Positions 26,601 through 38,000 of a stretch of DNA of 60,000 bases are shown here, piece after piece. How positions within the stretch are numbered: position 1 is the first letter of the stretch; each line of letters begins with the position of its first letter. The translations under genes and the position numbers were made by a program. The notes under the pieces were generated by a model. It was given only the letters and a program-made list of their open reading frames with translations. It made no database searches and was not told the DNA's origin. The DNA is from Bugula neritina. Lineage: Eukaryota > Bryozoa > Gymnolaemata > Cheilostomatida > Bugulidae. The stretch covers positions 14,386,175 to 14,446,174 of the forward strand of contig OZ037768.1 of the NCBI GenBank assembly GCA_964035545.1, in the 5' to 3' direction.

Positions 26601-29600
26601 AATTGGGGAAGGTTTCCCACCTTAAACATCAAAGCTATACATAAACTATTGCAATTAAAATATAAATGATAGGAATAATACTAGTGCAAAGTATGAACTA
26701 ATATTATGGGTAAAGAAGCTTTCAGTCTAGTAGCATTCATAATCTTCAACTATAAATACCGGCATGATTAGGGCAATAGGAGTTGTCCCCCTGAGATGGT
26801 CTCATCAAGTGTGAAATGTTGAAGGCTGTGTCTTGTAAGATTGCTTTATATATAATATGTGGGTGAGGTTTAGATGGATCAATTTTGTATCCTTTCAGGG
26901 GTTCGATGAAATAGTGGCTATCAGATGTGATGAGCATACCAGTCTACAAATACAGGCAAAACATTTGGTGTTGAGTTATTGTGTTACATGGTCAAAACTT
27001 GCAACAAACAAGCAATCTTCTCACCTGCTGTTACATTAAATGTCGTTAGGACAGTTCTGCATACTGACTGACAAGATGTACAGCATTATTGTCTCAACCA
27101 AAATTTACCTGAATTTAAATCAAATAACCGTATAATATAAAATAAGTAAAATATTAAGTCAATATACAAAGCAAATAAAAGCTTATAGTTGCACCAAATA
27201 AATGTGTAAATATATAACTTGTATGCAATGCAGTTTATTAACTAGTTAGCTATTGCATACTTGCTAAATTCTATCTGCTGTGATACATAATATTCTGAGT
27301 CCTCTTGTCAAAGAATTGCAATGTTTGAATGGAGGTGAGACTACCCACTGAGATACTTATTGAGTTCATAAGTTGTGTTTCATATAACATGCAGTAGCTG
27401 TAGTTGCTATGGTGTATGGATAGTATGTAGTGCATAATAACACAATAGCTAAGTCATATCATATTGCCTACCAGTTAGCTCGTCAGTTGTAACAAAATTC
27501 TATTACCAGTAGGTTATAGACCAGCAGATAATCTGTAGACAATTGTCAATATTAATAGTTATAATACTATGTATGTCTACAGCTTGCAGCCTGAACAATA
27601 ACTGAGAAACATACACGGATTTGCAATAGAACTTGTCTTACCAGCCCATGGCAAGTAGAAAGAGCTACTTTTGAATTCAGATCTCCTTTTACATGACCAG
27701 TAAAGTAGCAATGAGGAAAAAAGGATTCTTTAGCGTTGGTTCTATTTTTTAGCCTTTCTTCGATAACAAGGTTAGGTGAATAAATTTCCTTGTTAGGTTG
27801 CAAGGTGATATAAAAATACTTTTGCAAACCAATTGTTAAATAATACGTTAGCTCATGTATAGAATCTGTTTCACGCCTCAGCCGATTTCTGGTCCATCGA
27901 GGTTGTGAGATTTCATAATGCAGGTTGTGGGACAAAAAGCCACCATCACTGTCTGCCATTGAAGGCTCAATAATTTCATATTCCAAACCTTTTAAATTAT
28001 TTTCTACAAAAGAACAAGAGCTAACTTCACATTGATTTTGATCCTGCCAAACAGTTTATAGTAGCACAAACTTTAATTAGAAGAATTTTATAAACTATGT
28101 ATAATTTAAAATTTTAAAGGGTATAAGGTAAAGTTAAAACTTTATTATATATTATATTAGTATAATATTATACTATTATATCTTAAACCATGTAAGTTGG
28201 TACACAGACAAAACAGGAATATCTTTACACGTTTTTGTGAACGGATAAAAATAGGATTAACAGATATAAGTAACAAAGTGAGATTTCGTTAACAAATCTA
28301 CATGAGAAAAATGGAACACATAAAGACATAAAATGTAAAATTTTGCAAATCTGAAAAACTCATTTTAGTTGCTAAACTCAAGATAATATTTATAAGAACA
28401 TTGAAAGAATGTTGGAACATTTTTAAAAAGCCTAGAAAATTTCATGAACATATTACTCCTTTGTAACATTTCATTGCTTCAAAAACTTTTACATAACCAA
28501 TATAATAAATACTCCACTTTTATAAAGTAAAAACAACAGTTGTGAATATTCATTATGTAGACATTTTTTATGAAAGGCCTATCTATAGTTACCTATTGCT
28601 GCTAAATACAAACTTATTCACTATTGGAGCAGGTTGTCTATTTATATTTTATACTATACCTATACTTGGCTAACAATTTCTTCTTTTCGATCTAAATTTG
28701 AGGTTTAAAATCAATTTGATAACTTGACCTCTATGTAATGCAAAAAATACAAAGTACTGAGTGCCAAATGATTTGTGTTGACGCCTTTTACCACAGAAGT
28801 GTTTAGTAAACTTATATAGACACATGTATAGCTTTATATTGGAACCCTAACACCTTAATGTCTGTGTTTATATCTAGTTATTACACAAATATGTTGCCAA
28901 GTATAAGAGGTATGAAAGCCCAATAATTTCATTACAAAATTTTACTGAAATACATGGTTTCAGAGAGCAGGCAGCAGCATTTGATAGGGGCTGGGGGCTC
29001 CACTTCATGATAGAAAGTATTGAAACGAACAGCTACTAATATGACCTACATGTAAGTACACACTGCAGCTCTATCAAACTATCTAACAATCACTGTGACA
29101 AATGCTGCGAAAATCAAATTAACCTCTTATGTTGTTGCCCTTGATTAATTATATTCACACAAGAGTCAGTAGAGTGCAGGGAACAAGCTGCCTGTTGGCT
29201 AAGATGAGGTGTGTGAGATAGATTAGATTGAGTCCAACTAATGAATTACATACCAGTTTATTAATTTCATATGCTATAAAATTCTTGTCTGTATAAGTTA
29301 ATTCAAAACTGATACATTAAATTTTTAGAGTGCTGGCAGCAGTAGCAGCAGCAGCAACCATATCAAACTTTGGCATTAGAAAAGAAAGTCCAAAAGTTCA
29401 AATGCTATCACTGCAACAGTATGCCCACAAATGGTTATATAATTGCTTTCATTGCAATCCTACATTACATTCAGCAAAATCAAATTTCCAAATAGGAAAT
29501 ATAAAAGAAACCAAATTGTATTTTGAACAGATGTCATTATTTATAATTTTGGCTAAATGTAATGGTAATAGTGGCTAGCTAACATAACATAAGCAGACAC

Positions 29601-30383
29601 TGTACTAGAGTTGCATAGGAGCAGAAACATATATTTTTGCTTTAACTGGATTTATACAATTTAGATGTTGGCTTGGCTTTTTTAAGGAGGCAACTTCCCA
29701 TGCTAAGACTATTAAAAAACCAGAGCTTTACACCTGCTTTGAAATTTTGCAGGTAATCAATTTGCATCTAATAATTGTCAAGTTTGAAATAACATATGAA
29801 ACCTATACGCCTTGTTATAGTACTGTGCTAATCATTCTTGCATGATATTCATTTTCCTTTGTTAAAGAAATCTGATCCACAAAATATAATAATTTCTACT
29901 CAAGCAATACATATCTTATTGTTGCATTTTACATATTATATTATTTCAAACAGTTTGAGCTCTAATTTCTGCATTAAGTGGCACAAGACAGCGAACAAAC
30001 TTGCTCTGATGATACTATGCCCAAATGGTATTGATAAATTTTATTATTGATCATTTTCTTAATAGTTGTTCAATCCGAATTAACTTATGCCTGTTTACTA
30101 CTTGTCAGTTGTTGTAGAAGTATGGCAAGATTTAATGATGTAAGGTTCATGGCTGATACTTATATATTGTATATAAGATTAATGACTAATTTGCAAAATT
30201 GAACGTATAAAAGTAATTAGATGTAGGGTTATCATTACCACTGCATACATGTTTTAAAAATGAAAGGTTTCAAGGAAAATACTTACTTTGGTCTTCATCT
30301 AGTAATGTGTACATTGCTGATGACAGTGCAAACACTGGTACTGCTGTAATCAACATACTGATGTAGTAATACAGCAAGTTCAT
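13799..30383 (-). CDS. ADAMTS16/18-like: ADAMTS16/18-like secreted metalloprotease (23 exons, complete, 1265 aa)
   Basis: Exons in coding order: 30383-30287, 28003-27642, 26943-26760, 25746-25583, 25247-25164, 24739-24609, 24244-24095, 23975-23826, 22719-22572, 22291-22166, 21411-21266, 21002-20906, 20651-20454, 20349-20193, 20007-19796, 19357-19089, 18067-17851, 17657-17508, 16498-16291, 15348-15230, 14907-14761, 14332-14185, 13932-13799 (stop TGA). The total is 3798 nt with every phase consistent. Order: signal peptide, prodomain, zinc protease, disintegrin-like, central TSP1, Cys-rich, spacer, six TSP1, PLAC. The catalytic core ([23 protein letters not shown]) and the six-TSP1-plus-PLAC tail fit the ADAMTS16/18 clade best; clade choice is inferred. 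It should act in the extracellular matrix. Confidence 0.93.
14185..19357 (-). CDS. ADAMTS exons 16-22: six C-terminal thrombospondin type 1 repeats
   Basis: Repeats start at [18 protein letters not shown] (exon 16), [14 protein letters not shown] (exon 17), [13 protein letters not shown] (exons 17/18), [16 protein letters not shown] (18/19), [16 protein letters not shown] (20/21) and [16 protein letters not shown] (21/22). Most exon junctions fall right before the first Cys of a repeat. Exons 19 end and 20 add a Cys-free linker of about 55 residues between the fourth and fifth repeats. The repeat beginning CADVCDV is atypical. Confidence 0.88.
14331..14480 (-). repeat. 27-bp minisatellite copied from the exon 22 splice acceptor
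   Basis: Six units spaced 27-28 bp start at 14331 (the real exon edge), 14359, 14386, 14413, 14440 and 14467. On the minus strand each reads CTCAG-TGTACT followed by GTGAGTT or ATGAGTT. It therefore repeats the acceptor and first codons of exon 22, plus a donor-like GTGAGT in two intronic units. Confidence 0.88.
14651..14674. repeat. (AT)n microsatellite
   Basis: Uninterrupted AT dinucleotide run in ADAMTS intron 21. Confidence 0.85.
16780..17060 (+). mobile_element. Possible solo LTR or promoter-bearing repeat
   Basis: This block in ADAMTS intron 18 is more GC-rich than its surroundings. It contains a strong TATA box, CTTATATAAGCAGGAC (about 16949-16964), with GC-rich words upstream. The pattern resembles an LTR promoter of a retrotransposon. 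I could not define termini or a target duplication, so the class is a guess. Confidence 0.3.
19655..19748. repeat. TA/TATG simple repeat
   Basis: A (TATATG)n / (TA)n tract in the ADAMTS intron between exons 15 and 16. Confidence 0.85.
19796..20651 (-). CDS. ADAMTS exons 13-15: Cys-rich and spacer domains
   Basis: Exon 13 (20651-20454) contains [14 protein letters not shown] and [20 protein letters not shown]. Exon 14 (20349-20193) continues [10 protein letters not shown] and [11 protein letters not shown]. Exon 15 (20007-19796) holds the spacer motif [12 protein letters not shown], then NYLAVKS and [13 protein letters not shown]. These domains usually bind matrix and substrate. The spacer ends in exon 16 with [15 protein letters not shown]. 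Confidence 0.9.
20906..21411 (-). CDS. ADAMTS exons 11-12: central thrombospondin type 1 repeat
   Basis: Exon 11 carries [19 protein letters not shown], with the W-x-x-W C-mannosylation pattern and CSRTCGGG O-fucosylation-type motif. Exon 12 continues [20 protein letters not shown], the classic end of the central repeat. Confidence 0.92.
22057..22150. repeat. 31-bp tandem repeat beside exon 10
   Basis: About three copies of a unit containing CAGTCTAACTAGAATTAGTA, lying just downstream (minus-strand sense) of the exon 10 donor at 22165. Confidence 0.8.
22166..22719 (-). CDS. ADAMTS exons 9-10: disintegrin-like domain
   Basis: Exon 9 gives [11 protein letters not shown] and [19 protein letters not shown]. 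Exon 10 gives [20 protein letters not shown] and EGTICEW. The Cys spacing is that of ADAMTS disintegrin-like modules. Exon 10's acceptor at 22293-22292 was chosen because it is the one that keeps phase and restores the ITLWC motif. Confidence 0.88.
23826..25746 (-). CDS. ADAMTS exons 4-8: furin site and reprolysin catalytic domain
   Basis: Exon 4 opens with a poly-basic furin-type site KRRRKR followed by [15 protein letters not shown] (maturation near residue 232). Exons 5-6 carry [20 protein letters not shown] and [16 protein letters not shown]. The zinc motif is split by an intron: exon 7 ends HELGH plus AA, and exon 8 starts T-TTT, giving HELGHNFGMKHD (H386, E387, H390, H396, D397). The Met-turn is SYIMYPEF (M414). 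All catalytic residues are intact, so an active enzyme is expected. Confidence 0.92.
26760..30383 (-). CDS. ADAMTS exons 1-3: signal peptide and prodomain
   Basis: Exon 1 (30383-30287) codes [20 protein letters not shown], a typical signal peptide with a hydrophobic core. Exon 2 (28003-27642) and exon 3 (26943-26760) form the prodomain to about residue 214. It shows the [17 protein letters not shown] stretch, the motif [15 protein letters not shown] and the YFIEPL motif common to ADAMTS prodomains. A Cys in NSYCPNHA near the end of exon 3 could be the cysteine-switch residue. N-x-T/S sites are present (KNRTNAK, AFNISH). Confidence 0.88.
28004..30286. other. ADAMTS intron 1
   Basis: AT-rich intron separating the signal-peptide exon from the prodomain. 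I find no coding or RNA gene. The segment at 30089-30165 is related to 30579-30700, which lies upstream of the gene. Confidence 0.5.
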
Positions 30384-30700
30384 CTTCTTTCTTGGTGCTT
30401 TTCCAAATATTTGGTAGCAGTGACAATACTTGGGAATATTTTGCTAGAAAAAATGTGGTATCCTCAATGATGAACAACTTTAATCCCATTCGAACTTTTC
30501 TTAGCCTTTGTTTGGTAAAGATTGGGCACTTTGGCCATTTATGAGGCACTTAAACTTTTTTCAATTGAAACCACCAACCAATTTTCTGCCTGTTTATTAC
30601 TTGGCAGCCGTCCTAGAAAGCCCAACCGTACAAGTGCTAACTGCGGCAAGTTGAATGTCTGACAAGACCCGATGATTCGAGGTTTATGGCTGATGCTTAA
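30089..30700. repeat. Diverged direct duplicate flanking ADAMTS exon 1
   Basis: About 30089-30165 and 30579-30700 share GCCTGTTTA(C/T)TACTTG, then a GGCAAG-type stretch, and end in TTCATGGCTGATACTT / TTTATGGCTGATGCTT. One copy lies in intron 1 and one upstream of the start codon. The upstream copy has extra sequence in the middle. Confidence 0.55.
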
Positions 30701-31418
30701 ACAGTGTATAATGTGTATGCACTCTGGGTGTGTAAATAATGTAGTCGCTAATCACGTGTAGTCTGCTGGCGGAACTATTATCACCAAAGGGGTAGCAGCT
30801 AACAATTTATAATCACATGTACAATAAAATGTTGACAGTAAATTATGTAGCTGGTTATTTAAGTTTGTATCTCTTTTCTAGAATTTACTCTATAGATTTA
30901 TAACCTTTTTTTTAGTAGCAAGCAATGAAACTCTACACTTCATAAACATTAACTGTTTTTCTATTATAGTTCTAAAAATGTAACATATTGAACTGATTAC
31001 TACTGAGTTTTTTATGCTTTTTTGTTCAAGGTAAGAACTGTTTTACTTGAGAAAAAGCGTAAGACATGAAAATTGCTTTCTACAAAATAGTGTTAAATAG
31101 TACTAGTTAGGGGGTTTTCTTGCTGGCTATAACACCTGTCTAGTAGCCAATCCTAGCTAATACTGCCAAAGTTTACGGCACCAACATAGTTAACACATTA
31201 GGAGTTGTGATCAGGTACATTGAAAATTATTATTCTCTAAGCTGACATTGCAGCTATAATGGCATATTTACTGCTACAACCATGTTTCACAAGTAGTATG
31301 ATAATTTACAAAGTTGGTCAGCTTATTTTTTTAACAGTCGAAAGTATTATTTTTGCAATTCATTTGTTAGGATATATCATTGAACTTGTCAGGAGTTAAT
31401 TAATTTTATTGGGTCGAG

Positions 31419-31419
<1 letters not shown>

Positions 31420-31481
<62 letters not shown>
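31420..31481. repeat. (AT)n microsatellite, about 30 units
   Basis: Pure AT dinucleotide run of about 61 bp in the intergenic region. Confidence 0.95.
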
Positions 31482-31483
<2 letters not shown>

Positions 31484-32684
31484 GGGTAAAATCTAGAATA
31501 TTTACAAATTATAGTTTATCACAATTTTTTAGATATAAATATATATAATCTGTTGGCTGTAAGGAAAAATAAGGGCTAACATACAAGTGACATACAAACA
31601 AAAATATTAACTGGGAATTAAAAAATGTTACAGTTTTGCTTTTGCGTATACTTTATATAATAATTAAACATATAATACCTACATTTATAGGCTATAGAAA
31701 ACAGTAAGTAATTGGATGGGAAAGTGAGGGGAGTATGCAGTTGGGATAAGTCAAAGAATATTTAGCAAGAAATTTTTGCTGTCTATAAATTAATGCATTA
31801 CATAATGCCATTTTGAAAAAAACTGCTACTTCAAATATATAAAATTAGCATAATATAACTAGCAGAAAAGAAATAAATATCAATTAAAAAAAAAACAAAG
31901 CGATTTGGCATATTTATAATTTGACAGAAGAAAATTGGTATCTATGCTAATACAAGAATATATACGCAAGTCTATGCGGTAGTGCTCTATAATGAGAATA
32001 TAAGAGGCAGGCGGATAGTCAACTAGACTGACTCATCCCATCGCCTGAACTAGCAGGTTATAACAGATTTATAGTGTATACTATTTAGTCTATAAATATG
32101 TTATGGGAACATGAAGTGAGCATTCTTAAAGATTTGCACTGAACCCAATGCTGCCGGCTATTGTGGTATCCTGTGTTCATAAAATAATCCTTTGTTTCGA
32201 AAGTTGAGGTGAAATGACCTAAAATTAATTGAGCAAAATTTAAATTAAATACAAAAAGCAGCAACTTGTCACAATATTATTGATTTAAAACCAATTTGTG
32301 GCAAATGAAAATAATGTTATTTGACAAATGGTGCAAGTGAAGGGTGGAAAACATCCACAGCTGAACAGAGATGTTATATTGGTGCTTAGATATGCTGCCT
32401 GCCTGCCAGATGAAGATGACAGATAATATCAAAAACAACAACTCAACTGTCAGCTGCTTCAAGCAGGGCTGTCTAGTTAGACTTATCAGTATTAAGATTC
32501 CAGAAATAACTTAGCCATCAGGTAAATAAAATTTAGGATTGTATACGAAAATACACATGACAGAAAAGTTGACAAAGGAAGTAAAGTAGATTATAATAAA
32601 CTACTGAATACTTCAACTTTTCATCATTCAGCAAAGTTCCTAAATTATAATTTTATTAGCAAAACTTGCAATAGATTTGACTAT

Positions 32685-32690
32685 TTTATT
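32685..32690 (-). terminator. Candidate RhoGEF polyadenylation signal
   Basis: AATAAA on the minus strand about 150 nt after the RhoGEF stop codon. A second AATAAA at 32652-32657 is an alternative. Confidence 0.45.
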
Positions 32691-32840
32691 CTAGAACTGA
32701 GTGTGTGTTATAAAATTCAAAAGAGAATTATTTGTTAGACCATAATTACAGCTTTGAGGTAACCGATTATAGAGCTGCATCAGTTTTTGCATCTGGAATT
32801 GAAAATGTTTACTTTACATAAAATCAGCTTAACTACTTAC

Positions 32841-34190
32841 TTAGCAATATATAACATCTCCTTTCTTATTTTGGCTTGAAGTTTTCTGCGTTTGATCCTT
32901 GCTAAGTTTTTTGCTGGACTCTGCAAGGTTTAGTGGGAACATGCTTTTAGTGTGTTTAGTTGCAGTCTTACTCGAGGAGCTAGTAACTAACTTGGAGGCC
33001 GTTTGTTGCACAGAATTATTGTTACTATTCCTTTTTAACGAGCCCAGAGAACTGGTGTGATCAGTTTTAGTTAAAGTGCTAGAAGAGTTGATTTGAACTT
33101 GTCTCTCTGGGGAGAGGCTTGAGTAACCAAACTGCTGGGCTCTAGCTTCCTTCAAGTTCAGCGGTTCAGTGAGACTTGCTGAATAACGAGGATCAACAAA
33201 CATTTGTGGTGCTAAATCAACACAGTCTACTAACTCGGCTGAATGAGATCTTCTATGACTGATCTCTACATCATTATTCTTGGAAATCTCTGTAGATGTC
33301 AAGCTGCTACTGTGGAGATCATTGGTGCTACTGTAGGGAGTGCCGTTAGGACTGAGAGATGGTGAATTTACTGCTGGCTCCACACCAGAGCAACCTTTTA
33401 CCTGGTAAAAGTCTATTTGCTTTTGTAAAGCCTCCCGCTGACGCTGCAATTCTTCACGTTCTTTTTTCAGCTCATTCTACAAAAATAATAAATTTATTAA
33501 ATAATATTACTGACAATGTGAATGGGTCCAATCAGAAGTGAAGAGAGCACATGTAAATGCACATAAATACAAAAAACTTTAAGTAAACATCAGTTCTTAA
33601 TATTAATCAACATCAACATTGATACTATGCATCAAATGAAAATTTAAATAACATTTAGAAACGTTTTGAAAATGTTGGAGCATTGCAATAGCTGGCAATG
33701 CTTGTATTATGTATATATTACGTTCTCCTAGATATTTTATGTTCTGAGCTTGTTTATTCATTTATTTTGGAATAAATGCGCAAGAACACAACTGAAAAGA
33801 CAATAGACCTTTTTTCAATGTCCCTTCTACCCAATTGATAATTGGGAGTTGTACTATTATTTAAGTATGAAGCATATGCAAGCTGTAAAATATTTTAATT
33901 TCCTAGTTAAAAACCGTTTATGCCAAGGAATTTGAAAGCTGCGATAGTATTCAACAGTCAACATTTTGCACTAGCATGCACACTGATATTGTACTGACAC
34001 ATAGACTGATATCGTGAACTAACACATAGACTGATATTGTACATTGCTATTACCTGCTGGTTGGCCATTTCAGTTTTCACAGCTTCTATTTCTGCTCTTT
34101 CATTTTCCAGTTTAGTGTTTAAGTTTTCCTTTTCACTTTCTAGTAACTCCCTTTCTTTTGTTAATTGTTCCTATATACAAATAAAACAAA

Positions 34191-34225
<35 letters not shown>

Positions 34226-34988
34226 TTCTGTGATTGAAGAATGAATTAAGAGAGCTCGATATTTCGAAAAATAGAGTAATTATATTTAGTATTGATACTG
34301 TATTGGATATAATAAATTTATTTACTCATTTAGATGACTACAAATTTGTTTCGTGTAGTATAAACTACGCTCATCAGGCCGTTATGGTCGAGGGATTTTA
34401 CTTTGAAATTTAGATTGTTAGTTAAATTTGAGTATGATTTACATATTTTTAAAATGCCCCATTTTAAGCTAAATTTCGTGTTGTTTTCTTTTAAATTCTA
34501 GATGTGTCTGCTACTCAAACCTAACTAACAGATATAACTTGTGTAGCTATAAGAAATACGTAATCTTAAAACAACCAGAGTTATCCTCCCTCAACAAACA
34601 TAAAGAACTTTCTAACGCGTGCAAGTACAAACGAAAATTTTTTGTTTTCGAATTGAAGAGAGGCCAATTAAGAAACTTGCGTAGTAATACACAAACAATC
34701 TAAATTTCAAAATAAAACGACCTGATGAGTGTACTTTATATTTATACTACACGAAACAAATTTGTAGTCATCTAAATGAATAAATAAATTTATTATGTCC
34801 AATATAGTATCAATACTATATATATATATACATATATATATATAAAATGGTGTATAGTTTACCACTAAAGAGAGCTCAATGCAGTGCAGAGCAGAGTAAA
34901 TAACATCTTAACATTTTATCTGAAGATTGTGTACATTCAATGCACATGAAACTAGTAGTAATAAAGTGTTTTAAATTAAATTTTATCG

Positions 34989-35031
<43 letters not shown>

Positions 35032-38000
35032 TATATATACGTGTGTGTGTGTGTGTATGCATGTATGTATATATAATATAGTATGTGTATTATATATTAT
35101 ATATACTGTTATCTTACACATATAAATACATACATACATGAATATACATACATATGTGTTTGTGTGTGGGTATGTATGTATGTATATGTTAGTACTGATA
35201 AATATGGTGTAGCGCTGTCATTACAGCTCACTGACTGTGCTATGCTCTTGCTGATGTTTTACGCAGCAACAGCAGTGTTTAGTTGATTTGAAGACCTAGG
35301 CAGTGTTTACCATCGATAAAATCACCTAAGTTATAGCTGTCTATAGATTAGATGGCATGATACTACTGTATCAGAAAAGATCTCCAATCCTGTTCCCTCA
35401 ACGAAGAGGACGCTCAGGACAGGGTTAGGCGGAGAAGCCTAATTGAGTTAGGCCTCTGACAGCCACCCGCTACCCGAACAGAATAAGGGGAGATAGGTGA
35501 GAATAGGTGAGAAAAATAGCTGTCTATAGATTATTACAAACCAAGCCAGAAAGTTGCCATAGCAAAGTAAGCCAAAATAGTTCACTGAGCAAACATATTT
35601 CGTATTACTAATAGTTTCCCCATACACTGAAGTGTTGTAGATGACTACAGCATGATCAGACTATAAAACTCAACCAAAAAAGGGGCGTGTACCAACTCTA
35701 AAATATCACCATTATGACATATAAAACTCTGCATTTTCAAATGCAAATACATTATTAGGCCAATCAGATACAAGTATCAACTGGTCATGTAGAGTTCAGC
35801 CAATCAGAATTGTGTAAAATCTGTAATGCTAAAACAGCCAGCTCATTCACCACTATGTCAATAAAAAAACCATCAAGTGTGTTTTGCCAAAACAGCTACT
35901 AGGGTGTTTTTGCAGACATTTGTTTTTAATTGCATTTTTTGAGCACTTAATGTAAAGATTTTGAAAAATTAACTCAATACTCATAAATTTAAGATATGAA
36001 ATAAAATAATGCATGTAATAAAAGTTGTGCAGCTAGTTTTCTGAAGCATGCATTTTGCATTTGAACTTGAAGAATTTTATATAAGTTATAATGGTGAGGT
36101 TTCAGAAATTGGTACACACCCCTGATTGGCTGAGTTTTACATGGTCTATTGGTCAGCAATTTTTTGAGCACGACATTGAACCATCTTTACTATGTTCCAA
36201 CATGTTATATAGATATATTTCATTATCGCTAAGTATTGTATTATACTTGGTATACACCAAAAGTTTACGTTGTAATTAGCAACATAGGACTTGACTTATT
36301 ATACAAGTTATCAGCTATATATTAATTAACATCATGCATATCTGCAGCCTTTTAGACACAAAGAAAAGGGGTTTGCCATAGAAATAAAGAGTGCATACAT
36401 GTCTGTTTCTTATTTCTTCCATCTGCTTGTTGTGTCTCAGCAATGACTTCTTTTCCTGATCTTGTTCTATTTTTCTTGATCTGACTGTTAGGTCAGCTAG
36501 TTGGTACTTGATATGCTCCAAAGTGCTGTCTTGTTTGTTCACAGCCAGCTACAACAATCCAAAAGATACAATATAACCATATCACTTACATGCGCAACAT
36601 TTCTATGAACAGTTTATAAAAGCAGCAGATACCAGGAAAGCAGGCGTATTTTGCAAATTTGCCTACCTATTACTTTAGAAAGACACAAAATATCTTGCAG
36701 AATGTTAGCTTTTAATAATTGAAGTTATTTTTACCAGAATTTGATTTCAAAATGCAAATATGCATAAACTGTTCAAATTTGTTTCTGATCAAGACTTGAA
36801 ACAAGAAAAAGGCCAGAATTATGTACATATTCACGAACTATTATTATATACTTTATGGGCAACATAGGAGCAGCCATGGTCTAGGGGTTAGATCGCTGGC
36901 TTAGTAAACCCCAGGTCATGGGTTTCATCCCCAGTAATAGCCATTGGCGATGTTAGGAAGAACATTCAGTCATAATTGCTTCTGTGTCACATATTATGAA
37001 TGAGTCTTTAGCCCGCTTTAAAAAAGCCTTGTCCATGTGAGATTTCTCACAGGGATAGTGACTCTAAACTTGCATGAATTCATGGGCAAAATGAAAATAT
37101 CAATTATCATTAAGAACTTGATAAAATTAGTACATAGTTAGCTGTTAGTGCAGAAGTGCTAATTGCAAAGTACAAATCCCATTTTATTTACAGTAAAAAT
37201 TATGTTTTAATAATAATGGTATGTTACTGTTCAAAGACTTTTTAACTAATTTAAAAAGAGCATTTGTGAAAACAGGATTATGGTGAAATGACCTAAACTT
37301 CTTCACTCAACTTAAACACACAAGTAAAGAATAAGTAGCTCCATATATTTATATCTAGCCATGGACCATTTGTTAGAAACCCAAACAATGCAGAGAATTG
37401 TTAGCAGGTGGTAAAGTGGCAAAAAGTCAATAAAATAGCAAAAGAAAATGAATGAGTACCAGAATTCCATGCAGATATTCATTGAGTTGTGTGACAGATT
37501 GTGCTTGCTCTTGTGTGGGAGGCAGGATAGAAGTGATAGCTAACATGTTAGACATGGCCAGAAGGGAGTCATGGCCACTGTCCACTTCCTCATGTCTTGA
37601 ACTTGTTGGCAAAAACTGCTGAAGAATGTTAGAACTTGAACGGCGATTTACTGTAACACTTTTAGAGGTTTCCTGCAAAAACATAAGTAAAAGTGTCATA
37701 CCTAGCAGTATTTCTCAGAAAAGAGCACTCCGATTATCATATAATTTAAGCTGCTAGCATTACCAGATACCCTTGGATTGAATCAACACACCAATTGGGA
37801 AAATGTGGATTTGGGTTGATGAGAAGACAAACCCTGAAAAAATATTATCTAGATCAGGAACAGCTAAAACTTACAAATAACCAATATTAAGTTCAATTAC
37901 TTTTAGGAAGGAAAAAGTTTTACGGTTTTGTTTTTTACATACGAAATACTAGGACTACACTTGGCGTAAACTTTGGAGAAGAATTGGTAGCAGCAATCAG

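Larger units (their letters stand above)
30384..32840. other. Intergenic region, RhoGEF 3' end to ADAMTS 5' end
   Basis: Both neighbours are on the minus strand. The region should hold the RhoGEF 3' UTR (about 32690-32840) and the ADAMTS promoter (just above 30384). It also contains a 60-bp (AT)n run. No TATA box or CpG-rich patch is obvious upstream of the ADAMTS start. Confidence 0.5.
34287..34817 (+). mobile_element. Penelope-like element remnant with inverted terminal repeats
   Basis: Arms of about 95-100 bp (34287-34380 and 34720-34817) are inverted copies of one another; both include CTACAAATTTGTTTCGTGTAG or its complement. Between them, plus-strand 34473-34670 is open and reads like the tail of a Penelope GIY-YIG endonuclease, with SLNKHKELSNACKYKRKFF. 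Each arm holds a hammerhead ribozyme motif, a known mark of Penelope-like elements. The copy is 5'-truncated and sits in the RhoGEF intron between 36399 and 34170, opposite in sense. Confidence 0.72.

Noticed and set aside
27567-27641. Extension of the prodomain exon beyond 27642
   Set aside because: The frame continues past the donor, but CTG-GTAAGA is a clean splice site and exon 3 restores the CHGLTGMLIT motif.
30295-30549. 84-codon minus-strand frame overlapping ADAMTS exon 1
   Set aside because: It is a shadow frame: the frame that begins with ATG at 30383 gives the signal peptide and joins exon 2 in phase.
33395-33410. Possible donor CAG-GTAAAA inside the last RhoGEF exon
   Set aside because: The frame stays open after it and ends in the family-like GDVIYC tail, so the exon was kept whole; minor splicing there is not excluded.
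34876-35286. Three overlapping open frames of Tyr, Ile, Cys and Val on both strands
   Set aside because: All are read-throughs of the (AT)n/(GT)n microsatellite cluster.
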